Shown here: positions 36,824 through 48,570 of the stretch, in pieces
How positions within the stretch are numbered: the first letter of the stretch is position 1
Layout: the number at the start of each line of letters is the position of its first letter
NCBI GenBank assembly: GCA_024138015.1
Contig: JAMXBB010000009.1
Span: 89,347,049 to 89,411,048, forward strand
DNA: 64,000 bases
Source: Lumnitzera littorea
Taxonomy: Eukaryota > Streptophyta > Magnoliopsida > Myrtales > Combretaceae
Direction of reading: 5' to 3'
Notes under the pieces: model-generated
Seen by the model: the letters and a program-made list of their open reading frames with translations, nothing else
Databases searched by the model: none
Told to the model about the DNA's origin: nothing
Position numbers and translations under genes: made by a program

Positions 36824-37201
36824 CTAGATCTCTTTGGGGTTCATTAAGGTCAGTATAACCTTCTTCCTATCCTTTTGGAACATATAGGTGTTCCTATACC
36901 CATCATAGAGTACCTTAAGATCAAAGAGCCATAATTGGCCTCGCAGTATTTGTGAAGTGCATGTGGGTAGGATGTCACACAACACCTTGTCCTTATATTT
37001 GTCACCAATAGTGATCAGCACTCTGACTTGCTCAGTGATAAGTAAACCACCTTTCTCATTAAACCAGTAAATCTTATAGGGCTTAAGATAAGGGTAAGCC
37101 AGCAACTTTAGAGCTTTAACCAAGCCTTGCACTATCACATTGGAATAACTTCCTCCATTGATGATCACAGCGTATAAGTTGCCATTCACTTGACAGTTCA
37201 T
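36824..37201 (-). pseudogene. Element I aspartic protease, open 125-codon stretch
   Basis: This is the longest uninterrupted gypsy protease frame in the window. It begins MNCQVNGNLYAVIINGGSYS. The catalytic Asp is replaced by Asn (INGGS), so it would be inactive. LKPYKIYWFNEKGGLL, KVLCDILPTCTSQILRG and VLYDGYRNTYMFQKD follow. It is open by chance or slow decay, not as a separate gene. Confidence 0.8.
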
Positions 37202-37379
37202 GTGAAAGAGACTCCTTCTCTGTTCATTTTCATTGGCAATAAAGGTATTGAATGATCATCATACGAACATGCAGTATTCTCCCAGTTTAGGTTGGATTTG
37301 GACATCCAAATCGTCTTGACACTCGTCTAATAGGTAATTAATATCTACCTCTTCCTCCTCTCCTTCACTTGCACTCTCC

Positions 37380-38560
37380 ACTTCAAATTAAGGCTTATCT
37401 ACCTTAATGGTCATGACGCGTCAGTTTGAACATTAAGTAACCATATGTCTAAAACCAAGGCACTTAAAACACTTTATCTCTCAAGCCTTCATACTAGAGC
37501 TCTGACCTTGATCCTTTTAGACCTTAAGTCCCTCGGCCATCATCAAGTCTACTTAACATCTGACCTCGGTAGTCCACCTCGAATTGTATTAAGTTCGATC
37601 ATACCCTGGTCAACTTGGCATACCAGTCCAATTCAGTACTTGACTAAGCTGATTTCGCTTCTGCCTTTTAACCTTTTATGCTACTTAGATAATCTCATCC
37701 AGATTTCCCAACCTCTATACCTCCACTACATTACCAATCTCAAATCTTAGTCCAGAAATGGACCTTACTATTGTCCACACTTTTGACTCATTTACATTAC
37801 AGTGAATCATCAATAGTTGGAATTCTTGGACATACTCATCAACTGATCGGCCACCTTGTTTGAGTTCTTGGAGGCATCGGAAAGTGTCCTACTCATAGTA
37901 TTCTAGAACAAACCTACTCCTTAAAACTCTCTTCATCTCATTCCACGTTCGGATTTCACATTAGGTTCTCTAGTGTTCATTATGCAATTTCTTCCACCAT
38001 ACTACTACATACCCTGAAAATTCTAAAGCAACCACTCAAATATGTACAGAGTCCTCATAATTATAGAAGTCAAATATCTTTTCAATCTTCTTCTCCCAAT
38101 CCAAATAGTCATTAGCACTACCAAACCCATTAAAACTCTAAATCTATACTTTGAGATGCTCGGCTTCTCTAGCAGTACAAAGCTCGTGTTCTTTGAAACT
38201 ATCATATTCGACCTTCTCCTCACCATATTCTTCAACTTCATCAAACTCAAGACACTTCCTCGCAAACCTCTTAGCATGTCAGGGTGGAGCTAGGTTCACA
38301 TTAACAACCTTTGTTGCTCTAGGTTCAGCTACTTGTCTTCTCGGCCTGTCTCTCACATTTTAGCCTCATTCACCAACTCTCTCTTATGGCCTAGTCTTTG
38401 TTGTCGTTTGTACAAATATAGCCAAGTTAACTACAATAGCAGCATGGTCTTGCAACTGTTCATCAGTAGTTCATAAGGTTTGTTGGGTAATACGACTATA
38501 GCCATGAGCATCACTCTCAGCATTATTAATTTCCCCTTAAATACTAGGATTCGACATTCT
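37380..38560 (-). pseudogene. Element I gag with CCHC knuckle
   Basis: On the minus strand, the knuckle near 37420-37480 reads CFKCLGFRHMVT-stop-C. All four zinc ligands are spaced CX2CX4HX4C, with one stop inside. Upstream are gag core pieces with DYLDWEKKIEKIFDFYNYED (about 38050-38110) and an acidic stretch near 38160-38260. Stops at Trp and Gln positions break the frame. Confidence 0.8.
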
Positions 38561-38739
38561 CAATACAAAACTTCAAGAATTCTACTACTTGATGGAAGAT
38601 TACACATAACTTTGATAATACAATTTCATATAGTGACTTAAGAAATTGCTATGTTTTCCACTTAAGAATTAAAGTATAACAAAACATGTATACTTTAACA
38701 AGAAATACTTCAACACTAAGCTTTATGTCACAACCTCAA

Positions 38740-38751
38740 GCTCTAATACCA
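38740..38751 (-). other. Element I primer-binding site (initiator tRNA-Met)
   Basis: TGGTATTAGAGC on the minus strand differs from TGGTATCAGAGC at a single C-to-T position. It is the best preserved such site in the window apart from that of G. Confidence 0.8.
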
Positions 38752-38754
38752 AGA

Positions 38755-39674
38755 TTATATGATGTACCTAGGAGCTGAGTTGATCATTAAGGCTTACTAA
38801 AGGAAGTGGTAACAACGATTCCTTCGAAGTATCGAAGAATCAAGGAATGGAAAAGTTTACAAACATAGTAGCTTTCGTGAAGCTACTCGATAGATATGAC
38901 GTACCAACAAACATAACACAACTTAGTATTTTCACCTAATATTACTCACAAGCTAATGTTAAGGTTTACTCACCTCTAATCTCAAGCTACTTAGCAAGAT
39001 TAGATAAGAGTATAAGAAAGGGGTGTACTAAGGGAAGGGTACTTTGCAAGAACAAGAATATTCATTAACTTATAAGATGCAAGATATTTCGGCTACAAAA
39101 GATAAGGGACTATTTATAGTAAGTCCCTAGGGCAACAAGGAAATATATGTAATTACAATAAAGAGTAATACAATAATACTAGCTTAGTACATTATTAAAA
39201 GGGTAAAAGAGATAAATAGTACAAAGGAATACAGTATAATGCCAGAAAAAAGAATGACAGGTAGCATGCCAAGATTGGGTCTACGTTCTAAGACCATGAG
39301 GTGCTATGGTTGAGTAGAGTTGATGTTTGGGCTGTTGATGATGAGTTGTACTAAGAGTTGCTGAGGTGATTGAATGATGCTGTAGTTCAACAAGTTGGAA
39401 GAGTAAATCTCAATGTATAGTGTCCTCAAACTCAACACTAAGAAGGTCGGCCTCGATAATCAATAGGTCAACCTTAGTACTCGGCAAGTCAATAACTAGG
39501 TAAGAGTTCGAGCAAAGTAGGTTATGTTTGAGTTGGGCCCTTAGAGAGTTCGTCCATAGCCCTTCCATTAGCAGGAGCTCATCTTTGATAGGCTAACAAG
39601 AGAGAATCCTGCTAGTGAAAGATTAGGGACCTTAGAGGCGGGTGTAAGTGATGGGTTCAAAGGTCGACAATTCA
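38755..39674 (-). repeat. Element I 5' LTR
   Basis: The 920-bp partner of 31111-31912. On the minus strand it begins TGAATTGTCGACC and ends in a CATATAA that corresponds to CATATCA in G. Confidence 0.85.
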
Positions 39675-40100
39675 TTAAAAGGTCAAAAGAAAAGTCTATG
39701 TGAAGGCTAAATTCACATAAAAATGAAAAGATTTAAATTGAATAGAGTAAGTAAATTGTTCAAAGGGAGTTTTAATGCCCTATGGTCTAGCCTAGGACAT
39801 ACTAATCAATGAAATTGCTCTAATTCATTGGAAAAAAAAAAAGAAAAGAAAAGAGAGAGCGAAGAAGAAAGCCTTCCAATGAAATGTAAACTAAGGAAAT
39901 AATTAGAAGATGAGTAGATACAATACGTGTTTATTTTTACTATGGTGCTTGGCGAAATTGAAAAGAGTTGTATACCTACTAACTAAGTTTAAGGAAATTG
40001 TGTATGATTGTTGCTTGACTATGGAAATGTTGAAATTGGAATTGAATTTATGAATATTTAATTAGATAGTGCAAGTAAACATTAATTTATATGGATTAAT
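39675..40100 (+). other. Element A 3' non-coding region, middle part
   Basis: AT-rich with a purine run at 39833-39870 (GAAAAAAAAAAAGAAAAG-like). No coding seen. It belongs to A by position, between insertions I and L. Confidence 0.45.
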
Positions 40101-43100
40101 TATGCGCTCTTAAAATCGCGTTTAGGGCAACCAGATTTAGCTTTAGGGCTTTCGAGAAAAACTTATCCAATTAAGTCCAAACTTATCCAATTAAGTCCAA
40201 ACTTTACAACTAGATTAGAAAAGTTAGTTGAAGTGACCTAGTAAAGTTAAATTGTGAAAATAATGACCCAAAATCTCAATTTTAGTCGTAAAAGTGTGAT
40301 TATATAATGTAGCGTAAAACTCGTTGGAACCCTTAAAATTAAGCTCAAAATGTAATGAGGACTTACAAATAAGTTAATTAAGCTATAAAAGAAAATAATA
40401 TAGCATAATATACTACATGAATATATAAGTATTTTTATGAGTATACTTAGTATGTATAATAATTATACTAGTAAATTAACTTGAAATAGTAAAATTATAT
40501 TAAATGAGCGATAAAATCACAAAATTAAATAGAAAATATATGTTAAAAATAAAAGGCATACTATAAACATGATTATATGCATGTAATTACTCATTACGTG
40601 TAATATATGTATATATATATACAATATATACAAGTATACTAATAAAATAACTAAATATTAACATAATATACATAAATTACTTAAATTATACTAAAATAAT
40701 AGTAAAACCTATCTAAAAATTCAAGAAATCAATTGAATTTCTCTAGAGTTAGCCATGGCATCCTCACATCGACTAACCATGGTGAATCAAAAATAAAATG
40801 CCCAAATTAAGATACCTCCTACTTGATTGAAAGGAGGAAAATAAAAAGAAAATTTTCATATGGTTGAATTCAACCCCTATAAATAGCACAAAATATCATA
40901 ACCTCATTATTTTAGCAAATTGAAATCTAGGATAGAGATAGAAAACAATATGGAATTAGAAACATTTTAGGAAAAATAAATTAAAAACAAGGTAACATAC
41001 TAAGCTAGGATGGTTCTTTAACCTTTCGATGACTTACTGTTGAACCCTACCATCATTAAGCAGAGCCAGTAACACCTAGCCCCACTAATACACCCCTATT
41101 GGATGTCAACTACTAAAGCTTTGATAAATAGGTGCTTCAATTTTCTGCCCTATTTTTCGTTAAATTCTAAAAAAAATCAAATCAACTTAAAAAATTATGA
41201 AAAATTGTATTCTAAGGATATTTTAGATAAGTCACTATTCACCCGATTTTTCTACCCTGTTTTTCATTAAATTCTAAAAAAATCAAATCAATTTTCTACC
41301 CTATTTTTCATGTTGTAATACTTATCGGAATAAGTTACTATTCACCCGATTTTTGAAATTCAAAATAAAAATACTAAACAATATTGTTTCTAGCTCAAAA
41401 TTTTCATATAGAATACATATGGCATGTAGTTAATTTCTATGCTACCATATTTTTAATTTGGATATGTTTATTATTTATTGTAATTTTTTACCCTAAAAAT
41501 AGTTATAAATAAGGAAAAATTATGAAATAAATAAATTTTTACAAAATTAATTGATGGAATGGATGTCCACTGGCTCCTGGTGATTTATAATAACATTAGG
41601 ATATATTAAAAGTAATTTTGTATAAAAAAAGATAATATTTGTTTAATTAAATGCAATTTAAGAATGAAAACATAATTATGTATATATAGGCAATAAACCC
41701 AATAGCATGAAACTATGTACTAACTGAATTCCTCATATTTTTAGGAGTCTATAAAAATTTTGAAAGAATTATTTTGTAACCCAAGCTATTTATTACCAAT
41801 TTACCTAGTAAATAGCCTAGTTTACTAACTAGGGCACATTTTTAGTAATAATAGGATAAAACATAATAAACATTGCAATAAAGGCTATACATGTACCCGC
41901 TCGCTAGATCTGGTTAGAATGAATTTTCAACATTTTAAGTGGTAATTACATGATCGAGTTATAATATACACGTATTAGGGTTAGATATTACATATATTAT
42001 TAAGTTAAATTAGTAAATTATATAAAATATAGTCCATTTACACAAAGTGGATATAATATGATAATGCTTATTATAAGAGCGTATTGGTATATTAGAAATT
42101 AGAAATACCCTTTAGAAGTCATCTCTCGAAATAGAATCCGCAGTACGTATCGTTAGGCTCATATAAACCGAATGACACCACTTTTACTAAAATTAGAAAA
42201 TTCTAAGTATTAGAACACATATTCCTATAATGTTATATAAATTTACATACTACACTAACTTTATCGTAATTGAAACGTAAATTAACTAATTAAAAGTATA
42301 TTTCGATACAATCGAAACAATATATTATAAATAATAATATAACTATGTATATTATAGACACTTAATACCTTAACATAACTTATATATTACAATTATATTT
42401 CATTATATAAGAAAAATAATAATATACTTTAGATATATGTATATTTTTATATATAACTTTAGAATGAAATAAAAGAGCAAATAGAACCCTAACGTTTTCA
42501 TAACTCTTATGAAAACTAAATCTAGGTTTTATATATATAAGGTCTCCCAATAAGCAAAGTGTGAACAATATAGGTCTTCCACAGTGAGCATCAAGATAGG
42601 TAAGTTAGAATCGTAGCTTTACCATTTATTGAGATACTATATCAAAGTATATAGAGGATTAAGAATACTTTTGCTTGTAGTTGTAAATTAGTTGTCTGTG
42701 CACATACCATGTATGTGATTAGTATTCTATTCATGACAAGAGTTGAACTCTTTAGCATGTTGTTTTGCATGATATTACAGTTTTGTTTTGTATGAACTTG
42801 TTTGGTCACCCCCTAAATGGAACTAATCTTGATTTGATCGTTAACACAATTGGACATGCATAGCAACTATTAAGGGAATGATTAGGAGTGTTAGACCAAA
42901 TACCAAATCGCTTCATTAAGGATAACTGAAATGATCATTTTTCCATTCTTAATCGAACTAAGTGATAGGCGAGAAGATTATTGCAAGGGTGGGGGCTATG
43001 GTTCGAAAGTGGTTACGGGAGGGGGTGTTCCCTATTGCATAAGCTTGGGTTTTGTTTGATTTTGAGTCTTGGTAAATTTCTCAACCCAAGTTAAAGTGGA

Positions 43101-43751
43101 TGTAATTTCTCTAGCCTTATAATAGACCAGATAACATCGTGCGATGTTTTAAGTGATTGATTGCATTACATTTTATTATAATTAATAACCTTATTTATGA
43201 TTGTTTGGTATTCTTATGATTCCAACCCACCTACTAAGCTAGTTGTGCTCATATCCCTATAAAATTTTTTACAGGTGACAAGTGAAAGATTAAGATATAA
43301 AAATATCACCACCCCTAGGTTAGTGCATAGTTGGCTAGGAAAGTGAGGAAAGGAGAATTCACTAAATCTAGGCTTTTGACTTATTTTTCTAGTTTTGAGG
43401 AAACTGACTAAGAATTCCCTAAGATGCCTACTAGTTTCCTATCTTATTGTAAATAGAATTTAAGACCTATAGCTTTTGTAAATTCTTAATGTAAATTATC
43501 ACTCTATGTGTGAAAATGCTTATGTATGTACCATTGTATTATCAAACAATAAGTTATATTAAATAAGTATTTTGAAAAGCTATACCACAGATCTGATTAT
43601 TGACAAGTGTCAAACTAGATGACTTAAGCTAGTTGAGTGATGTTCACCTTGAGTGGACCATATCTACAATAGTAGTTGTAAGGTCAACTTTTATCTTATG
43701 TTAGTTTACACGGTAAGACTATTACGACTTCTCCTATTCAGGGGCGTAACA
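40101..43751 (+). mobile_element. Solo LTR L, long (about 3.65 kb)
   Basis: Ends GGGGCGTAACA and begins TATGCGCTCTTAAAATCGCG, a decayed TGTTACGCCCC-type start. TTAAT (40096-40100) and TTAAC (43752-43756) are a near-exact duplication. The TATA box TATAAATAG is at 40878-40886. There is no coding, primer site or polypurine tract. It contains an 18-bp tandem doublet (AACTTATCCAATTAAGTCC twice, 40162-40199) and short direct repeats at 41147-41355 sharing CACTATTCACCCGATTTTT. It resembles K. The left edge is less certain than the right. Confidence 0.65.
40878..40886 (+). promoter_or_regulatory. TATA box of LTR L
   Basis: TATAAATAG, identical to that of K. Confidence 0.45.
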
Positions 43752-44009
43752 TTAACTATTGAATTCTAGTACTTATGTCTTTTGTGCATTGAGAAAGTAG
43801 TTGAGAAAGAAGTGTGGAAATTGCTAGAGAGTTTATGAAATTTTCTTATTGTAATGCTGATCAACGATTTATTTCTTAAGTTATTTTTATTTAAATGTAA
43901 TATTCCACCAATTTTTATAATAGAACTTCTTGTCCTTATTTTTGTTTGATCCATAATGGAATTGATTGATTTGCTTAAGGATAAGCAAACGCTTAATTGT
44001 AGGGAAATT
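43752..44009 (+). other. Element A second hairpin and polypurine tract
   Basis: TTGCTT (43971-43976) pairs with AAGCAA (43983-43988) around AAGGAT. AGGGAAATT (44001-44009), the plus-strand priming tract, follows directly before the 3' LTR. The layout (hairpin with AGGA in the loop, then TTAATTGTAGGG) repeats that at 30478-30519. Confidence 0.75.
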
Positions 44010-45636
44010 TGATGGATGTGAATTTATACATATTTATGAGTGGATTTTCAAATGGTTTCTTATGATTTATGATAAATTTTTAAAGAATTTGACACTTAAT
44101 TAAGTGAAATGTTGGTTCAAGATTTTAAGGAGCTGTTGAAATGAAAAAGGGAGCAATTAATTCAAGTTTTACTCAATTTAGAGATGATTTGAAGAAATTA
44201 TGGATCTTGGAAGAACAATAAGAGGTCAATAAGCCATGTCTAAAGCCCATGAAGAAATTATAGACCTTTAAAGTTTGATGAGCTTGATTTGAACATGGCC
44301 ATGTCTCCATTAAAAACTAAGCTTTTTTATTGCTTACGTAAATAGAAAGATAAGCTCATGAAGATGGACTTTTCTTTGAAGCAGCCACTTTGAAAACTTC
44401 TAAGGTTTTAAGAAGCACTCATACAACTTCAAGATTTGAAGAAAGATTACTTTAAACAGATTTTATCTTTATGTTTTTCATGAATTTTATGCAAGATTGT
44501 ATTTGTATCATGATTGTAGCTTAAATTTATAGTATCTAAACTTGTGGATCATAGCCTTAATATGTAAAGTTCTTATTTTTCTCTATCCCAATGAATTCCT
44601 TGAGTTTCATTAATTCAATCATGTGTACTTAATTGATTAGATTGATATTTCTTGAGTTTCACTTCTAGTTATTTGATATTATGTATGAGAGTTGCAAAAT
44701 TGATTGTGTAATTAGATCTAACATGATTAAAGTAAATTTTTATAATTTTAGCAACAAGTTATGAAATTCTTCTGGATGCTTTTATATAATTGTTTATGAG
44801 AATTCAAGTTCTTTAATGCAATCTTGGTATAAATATTATAGAAGCAATTCAAGATAATTGTAATCAAGATTAGAAGTTGATTAGAGAAGTAATTCCAATT
44901 AACTCAGTTAAAGAATTTTGCTAGTTAATAGAATTTAGGAGGAATTAGATATCTATGGAAATTGCAAATAATCCCCCAAACTTTGATTTATGTACGAATT
45001 GACTCCTGAACTTTTAAAGTGTGCTCTAAGACCTCCTAAATTTTAATAAATTGGTAACATAAACAACATTTCCTTTCTTAGTAAAAAAAAAAAAAAGATA
45101 CACTATGGTCATAGTTTATAAGGTCTTAAAACACATTTTGATAAGTTTAAGAGGGTGTTTGTATATCAAAATTAAAGTGTAAGTGGATTATTTTCAACTT
45201 ATCAAGGTTATAAGCCAATTTATCAATGTTTATGAGATCTTAAAGAACACATTGAAAGTTTAAGGGGTTAATCCATACTTAAGTTAAAATTTAGAGGGGT
45301 TATATGTATTTTGCCCTGAATATTTTATATATCACATGTTAATCTCTAGGTGAAGCAAGGTTTAGATATTAATCTTGCATTCTTGAATAGTTTTCTTGCA
45401 ATCTTGATGTCAATTTTACTCAATTGTTCATCCTCTCTCTCTTTAAATTTTAATTTTATTTTAGTTTTAATAATTTGTGGGGATTTAGTTTAATCAGTAA
45501 TTTAATTCCAATCAATTAATTTTACAGTTAGATAGTAGGGTTAAAGTAATTATTAATACTCACAACCTCCAAAGGATCAACATCTAAACTCATATCTGCT
45601 ATATTACAAATTGATAGGTACACTTGCCTTTGTTCA
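44010..45636 (+). repeat. Element A 3' LTR
   Basis: Begins TGATGGATGTGAATTTATAC directly after the polypurine tract. It aligns with 1-860 from about 44403 on. It ends near TTGATAGGTACACTTGCC; the last bases (to GTTCA) are an estimate. It holds the MITE-like insert at 44957-45315. A GAACATGGCCATGTCTCC palindrome near 44292 resembles those in LTRs C and E. Confidence 0.8.
44957..45315 (+). mobile_element. MITE-like insert in element A 3' LTR
   Basis: This 359-bp block is absent from the 5' LTR. Its ends form imperfect inverted repeats of about 35 bases: GGAAATTGCAAATAATCCCC on the left, and on the right a sequence whose complement begins GGCAAAATACATATAACCCC. No coding capacity. Such CAAATAACCCC-type termini are common in small non-autonomous plant DNA transposons. 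Target duplication is unclear. Confidence 0.65.
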
Positions 45637-45675
45637 CTTTGCAACAATCAACTCATCAAGCATCCTCATTTCAAT
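45637..45675 (+). other. Short spacer between elements A and H
   Basis: About 40 bases containing the left TCAAT duplication of H (45671-45675). Confidence 0.4.
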
Positions 45676-46435
45676 AGTTTCTAATGTCACTAAGACCTAA
45701 GGTTAATTCTAGTCACATGCAATATTGCACAACAAAACTCAATAGGATGAATCCTTTTGTGTTTTTGTGTATATAAGATAAATGGAAATTTCAAGAAAAT
45801 AGGATATGAACAACTATCTATTGATAATCAAACTAAGGTTGTTGATTCTGTCTCCATTTCTCATGAAGAAGATAAATCACTAAATGAAAATAATTCGAAC
45901 GACCACTCAATATCATGAATCTATCTAATTATTAAGAAAATACATAGAATCATGTTTGCAATATGCAAAAAATCTCACTCCAAGAGAATAATGAGGTAAT
46001 AACCTTCAATAAATTCTATTATCAAAAGTGACTAAAACACTATCTATTACAAAAATGAAAAGAAGCTTTAAGTACTAACTAACCAAACCCTAAGTCAACT
46101 GAATAACTATAATCAAAATAAAATACAACTAAATATGTTATGTATTGTATAATAGAAAATAGCTTGAAAGTAATACAAATTGTATATCTCCTTTAAGCCA
46201 TGACTACATGGTGTGTAGCTTTCCTTTAGAAGAAACACATGTTGTATGTCTACTATTAAAGGAAAATACATGGTATGTATGCTCCCCTTCCATAGGTTCG
46301 GGGTGTATTCTAGCATTGTTATTTCATCCTCTTCACATTCCTAGGCCTTGCATAAGTTAGCTTCCATTACATCCTCTTATGCCTTCCATATTCCGTTTTG
46401 AGTTCCCAACTTAGGCTATCACTATTCAGGACACA
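45676..46435 (-). repeat. Element H 3' LTR (left copy)
   Basis: Shares AATAGGATGAATCCTTTT and CCGTTTTGAGTTCCCA with the right copy. It has four or five palindromic repeat units (46172-46308) against about ten on the right, which accounts for its being 148 bp shorter. A minus-strand TATATAC promoter lies near 45765. Confidence 0.85.
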
Positions 46436-46523
46436 TCTTTCCACCTGCACTACCCCTTGCTCCCCTCTACCCCACTAATGCCCTTAGGGAGAGGATTTTT
46501 CTTCTAGTTTTTTAGACCCCTTT
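46436..46523 (-). other. Element H internal end with polypurine tract
   Basis: On the minus strand, GGGGAGCAAGGGG and then GGTGGAAAGA precede the LTR start TGTGTCC. This is the expected plus-strand primer. G is inserted at 46524. Confidence 0.6.
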
Positions 46524-47482
46524 TGATGCGGATCATCAAGAACGGAACACACAGGTATTGATATCATACAAGCCAATAAGGTGGGTTTGAACTACAAGAT
46601 GGTCCAAAGCATAAATGGAAGTCGAAGGTTAAGCAAGAGTCCTCGTACACTGATGGTTGATATAACTTACCAACACCTCACACAAACTCGAACTATACTT
46701 GATATGACACACAAGTATAACATGAGGTTCTTTGCCACTACTCTACTCTCAATGACCTAAATAAGATCTCCTCAAGGTCTCGGTCCTCATCAAGAAAACA
46801 TAAGCTTTAGAAGAAGGAAGGGTAAAATGTTTGAAGCTTAATATCACTGTTCTGATTATTACAGCTATTACAAAATTACAAGTATTTATATGACCCAATT
46901 AGGGTAAGTTTTAGTTATATGCAAATTACAAAAAGAATTCCTACTATAAAAGGAAAGGGGAATAGATTACAAGGGTAGAATTGTAACCAAACAAAAGAAT
47001 ATTTGACTACAAAGGACAGTATGGATGTCAAAAAGATACGCATGTCAACAATCCAGTCCGTAGTCCCAATGAGACTACTTACCAAACAGAGTTGATTCTA
47101 AGTGGAGTGAGTTAAGTCGAACGCTTGGTAGCTTAACTATTTAGGGCTTAGGCAAGTTTAGTCCAATGAGTAACCCTTCTTTAGCTCGACCTCAACTACT
47201 CGAACTGAAAGTGGGCAACTCGGCCTCAGATGCATATCAACTAAATCATATGTAGATTCAATGCTTACCTTTAGCATAGCAATAAGTGGTCAACTCAGTA
47301 ACTATTCGGGCACTTCGAGAGCCTTCTCAATGAGACAAAGTGAGGTTGGAGTAAAGTACCTTAGTGGTTCATAATGGAAAATACAATGTTCTTTAAGGCC
47401 CAACTCTCCTTAGATAGCACTACGAACCATGTGGGTGAGTCCTCAAGCTCGAAAGAGAATGATTGGTTCGTGATCCCTATCA
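46524..47482 (-). repeat. Element G 3' LTR
   Basis: Aligns with 52301-53262, for example GAAGAAGGAAGGATAAAATG / GAAGAAGGAAGGGTAAAATG and TATTTATATGACTCAAT / TATTTATATGACCCAAT. On the minus strand it begins TGATAGGGATCACG inside the integrase frame. Confidence 0.9.
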
Positions 47483-48570
47483 TCCCCTTCGAGCTGTTTA
47501 AGATTTGGGATCAAATCTGGCTCAACTAATTGTTGTTCATCTTCAGGGACATACGAATGGAGGTCAATGACATAAAAGGAGTTTAAGACCCTATAATATT
47601 TAGGTAATTCAATCTTATAGGCATTAGGATTGATCCTTTCAAGCACTATATATGGTTTATTGGCTTTAAAAGATAACTTCCTCTTCCTCAAATTTGGAAA
47701 TCTATCTTTACTAAGGTAGATTTAGACCAAATCACTAAGATAAAGTTCTTTGTTCTTTCATCCTTTGCCTTACCTCTCAAGCTTGGTGGCAACTCAGCTC
47801 AATTGTTCTATGACCTTTTGGTGCATCGCTTTAATGGCCTTGGATCTTTTTACTGCTGGTTGATCTACATTTTAGCTTGGAAGGAGTACGTAATCTAGTA
47901 GAAGCTCAAGGTTGAATCCATAGGCAACTTTAAATGGCAACATGCTCATAGCACTATAGGCAATCCTATTGTAGGCTAACTCAATTATGGATAAGCATTG
48001 ATCCTAATTAGTCATGTTCTAACCAACATCGACTCGGTGTAGGGTTCCAACTATCTTATTCCCTTGGTTGGTCCATCCGTCTATGGATGGCAAGACATGT
48101 TAAATAATAGTTTGGTTCCCATTCGCCTCCATAAAGTTGGCTAAAAGTGGCTCATGAATTTCGAGTCTCAGTTTAAAACAACAGTCCTAGGCACTCATGG
48201 AGTTTGATAATCTCTTGTAAGAAAAGAAAAGGGATAACGGAAGCATCATTAGTTTTAGAACAAGGCATAAAGTGTGCCATCTTGCTAAACTGGTCCATAA
48301 CTACCATAATGGAGTACTTCGCTCAAGATGTCCTTAGCAATCCTAATAGAAAATCCATACTCATTTCGAATCATGGTTTGGTTGAGATCAGCAAAGATAA
48401 ATATTGCCCTTACCCTTGTTCAGCTCAGTTATTTGCCCTTCTACAGGTAACACATCTTTGTAATACAGCTTAGACATCTCTCATCATTCTTAGCCAAAAG
48501 AATCTAGAGGATAATACCTCATGAGTTCAGTACTTGCCAAAATGTCTAAATAATCCTTTACCGTACACCT
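47483..48570 (-). pseudogene. Element G integrase remnant
   Basis: The C-terminal open run 47443-47691 reads KANKPYIVLERINPNAYKIE and then VLNSFYVIDLHSYVPED. It continues through LKQLEGDDRDHEP into the LTR. Core pieces further right include LEFAYNRIAYSAMSMLP-like sequence near 47960 and MDQFSKMAHFMPCSKTND-like sequence near 48270. Stops separate them. Confidence 0.8.

Larger units (their letters stand above)
31111..39674 (-). mobile_element. Element I: chromovirus, minus strand, inserted in A 3' region
   Basis: On the minus strand: 5' LTR 38755-39674, tRNA-Met primer site 38740-38751, gag, protease, RT/RNase H [solo LTR J inside], integrase, 3' LTR 31111-31912. Internal sequence without J is about 4.7 kb. 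Its proteins are of the same type as B, D and G. The bases next to its ends (TACAA and TTAAA) do not form a convincing duplication, so the ends may be a few bases off. Non-functional. Confidence 0.85.
1..45636 (+). mobile_element. Element A: Athila-like Ty3/gypsy retrotransposon, 5' end outside window, heavily nested
   Basis: Parts seen in order on the + strand: partial 5' LTR (1-about 860), tRNA-Asp-type primer site (869-888), gag (about 1021-2484), protease and RT/RNase H (5557-7850), integrase (7851-8718 then 27087-27680), env-position ORF (about 28860-30194), polypurine tract (44001-44009) and 3' LTR (44010-about 45636). The two LTRs align in the same direction and the coding order is that of the Athila lineage. 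Insertions K, B, I and L and a MITE-like unit split it. Removing them leaves roughly 12 kb, a normal Athila size. Stops and frameshifts are everywhere. The right LTR end is accurate only to some 10-20 bases. Confidence 0.85.

Noticed and set aside
36824..37201. 125-codon intact gene
   Set aside because: Its motifs (LKPYKIYWF, VLCDILP, LYDGYRNTY) are those of the gypsy protease of element I, with the catalytic Asp changed.
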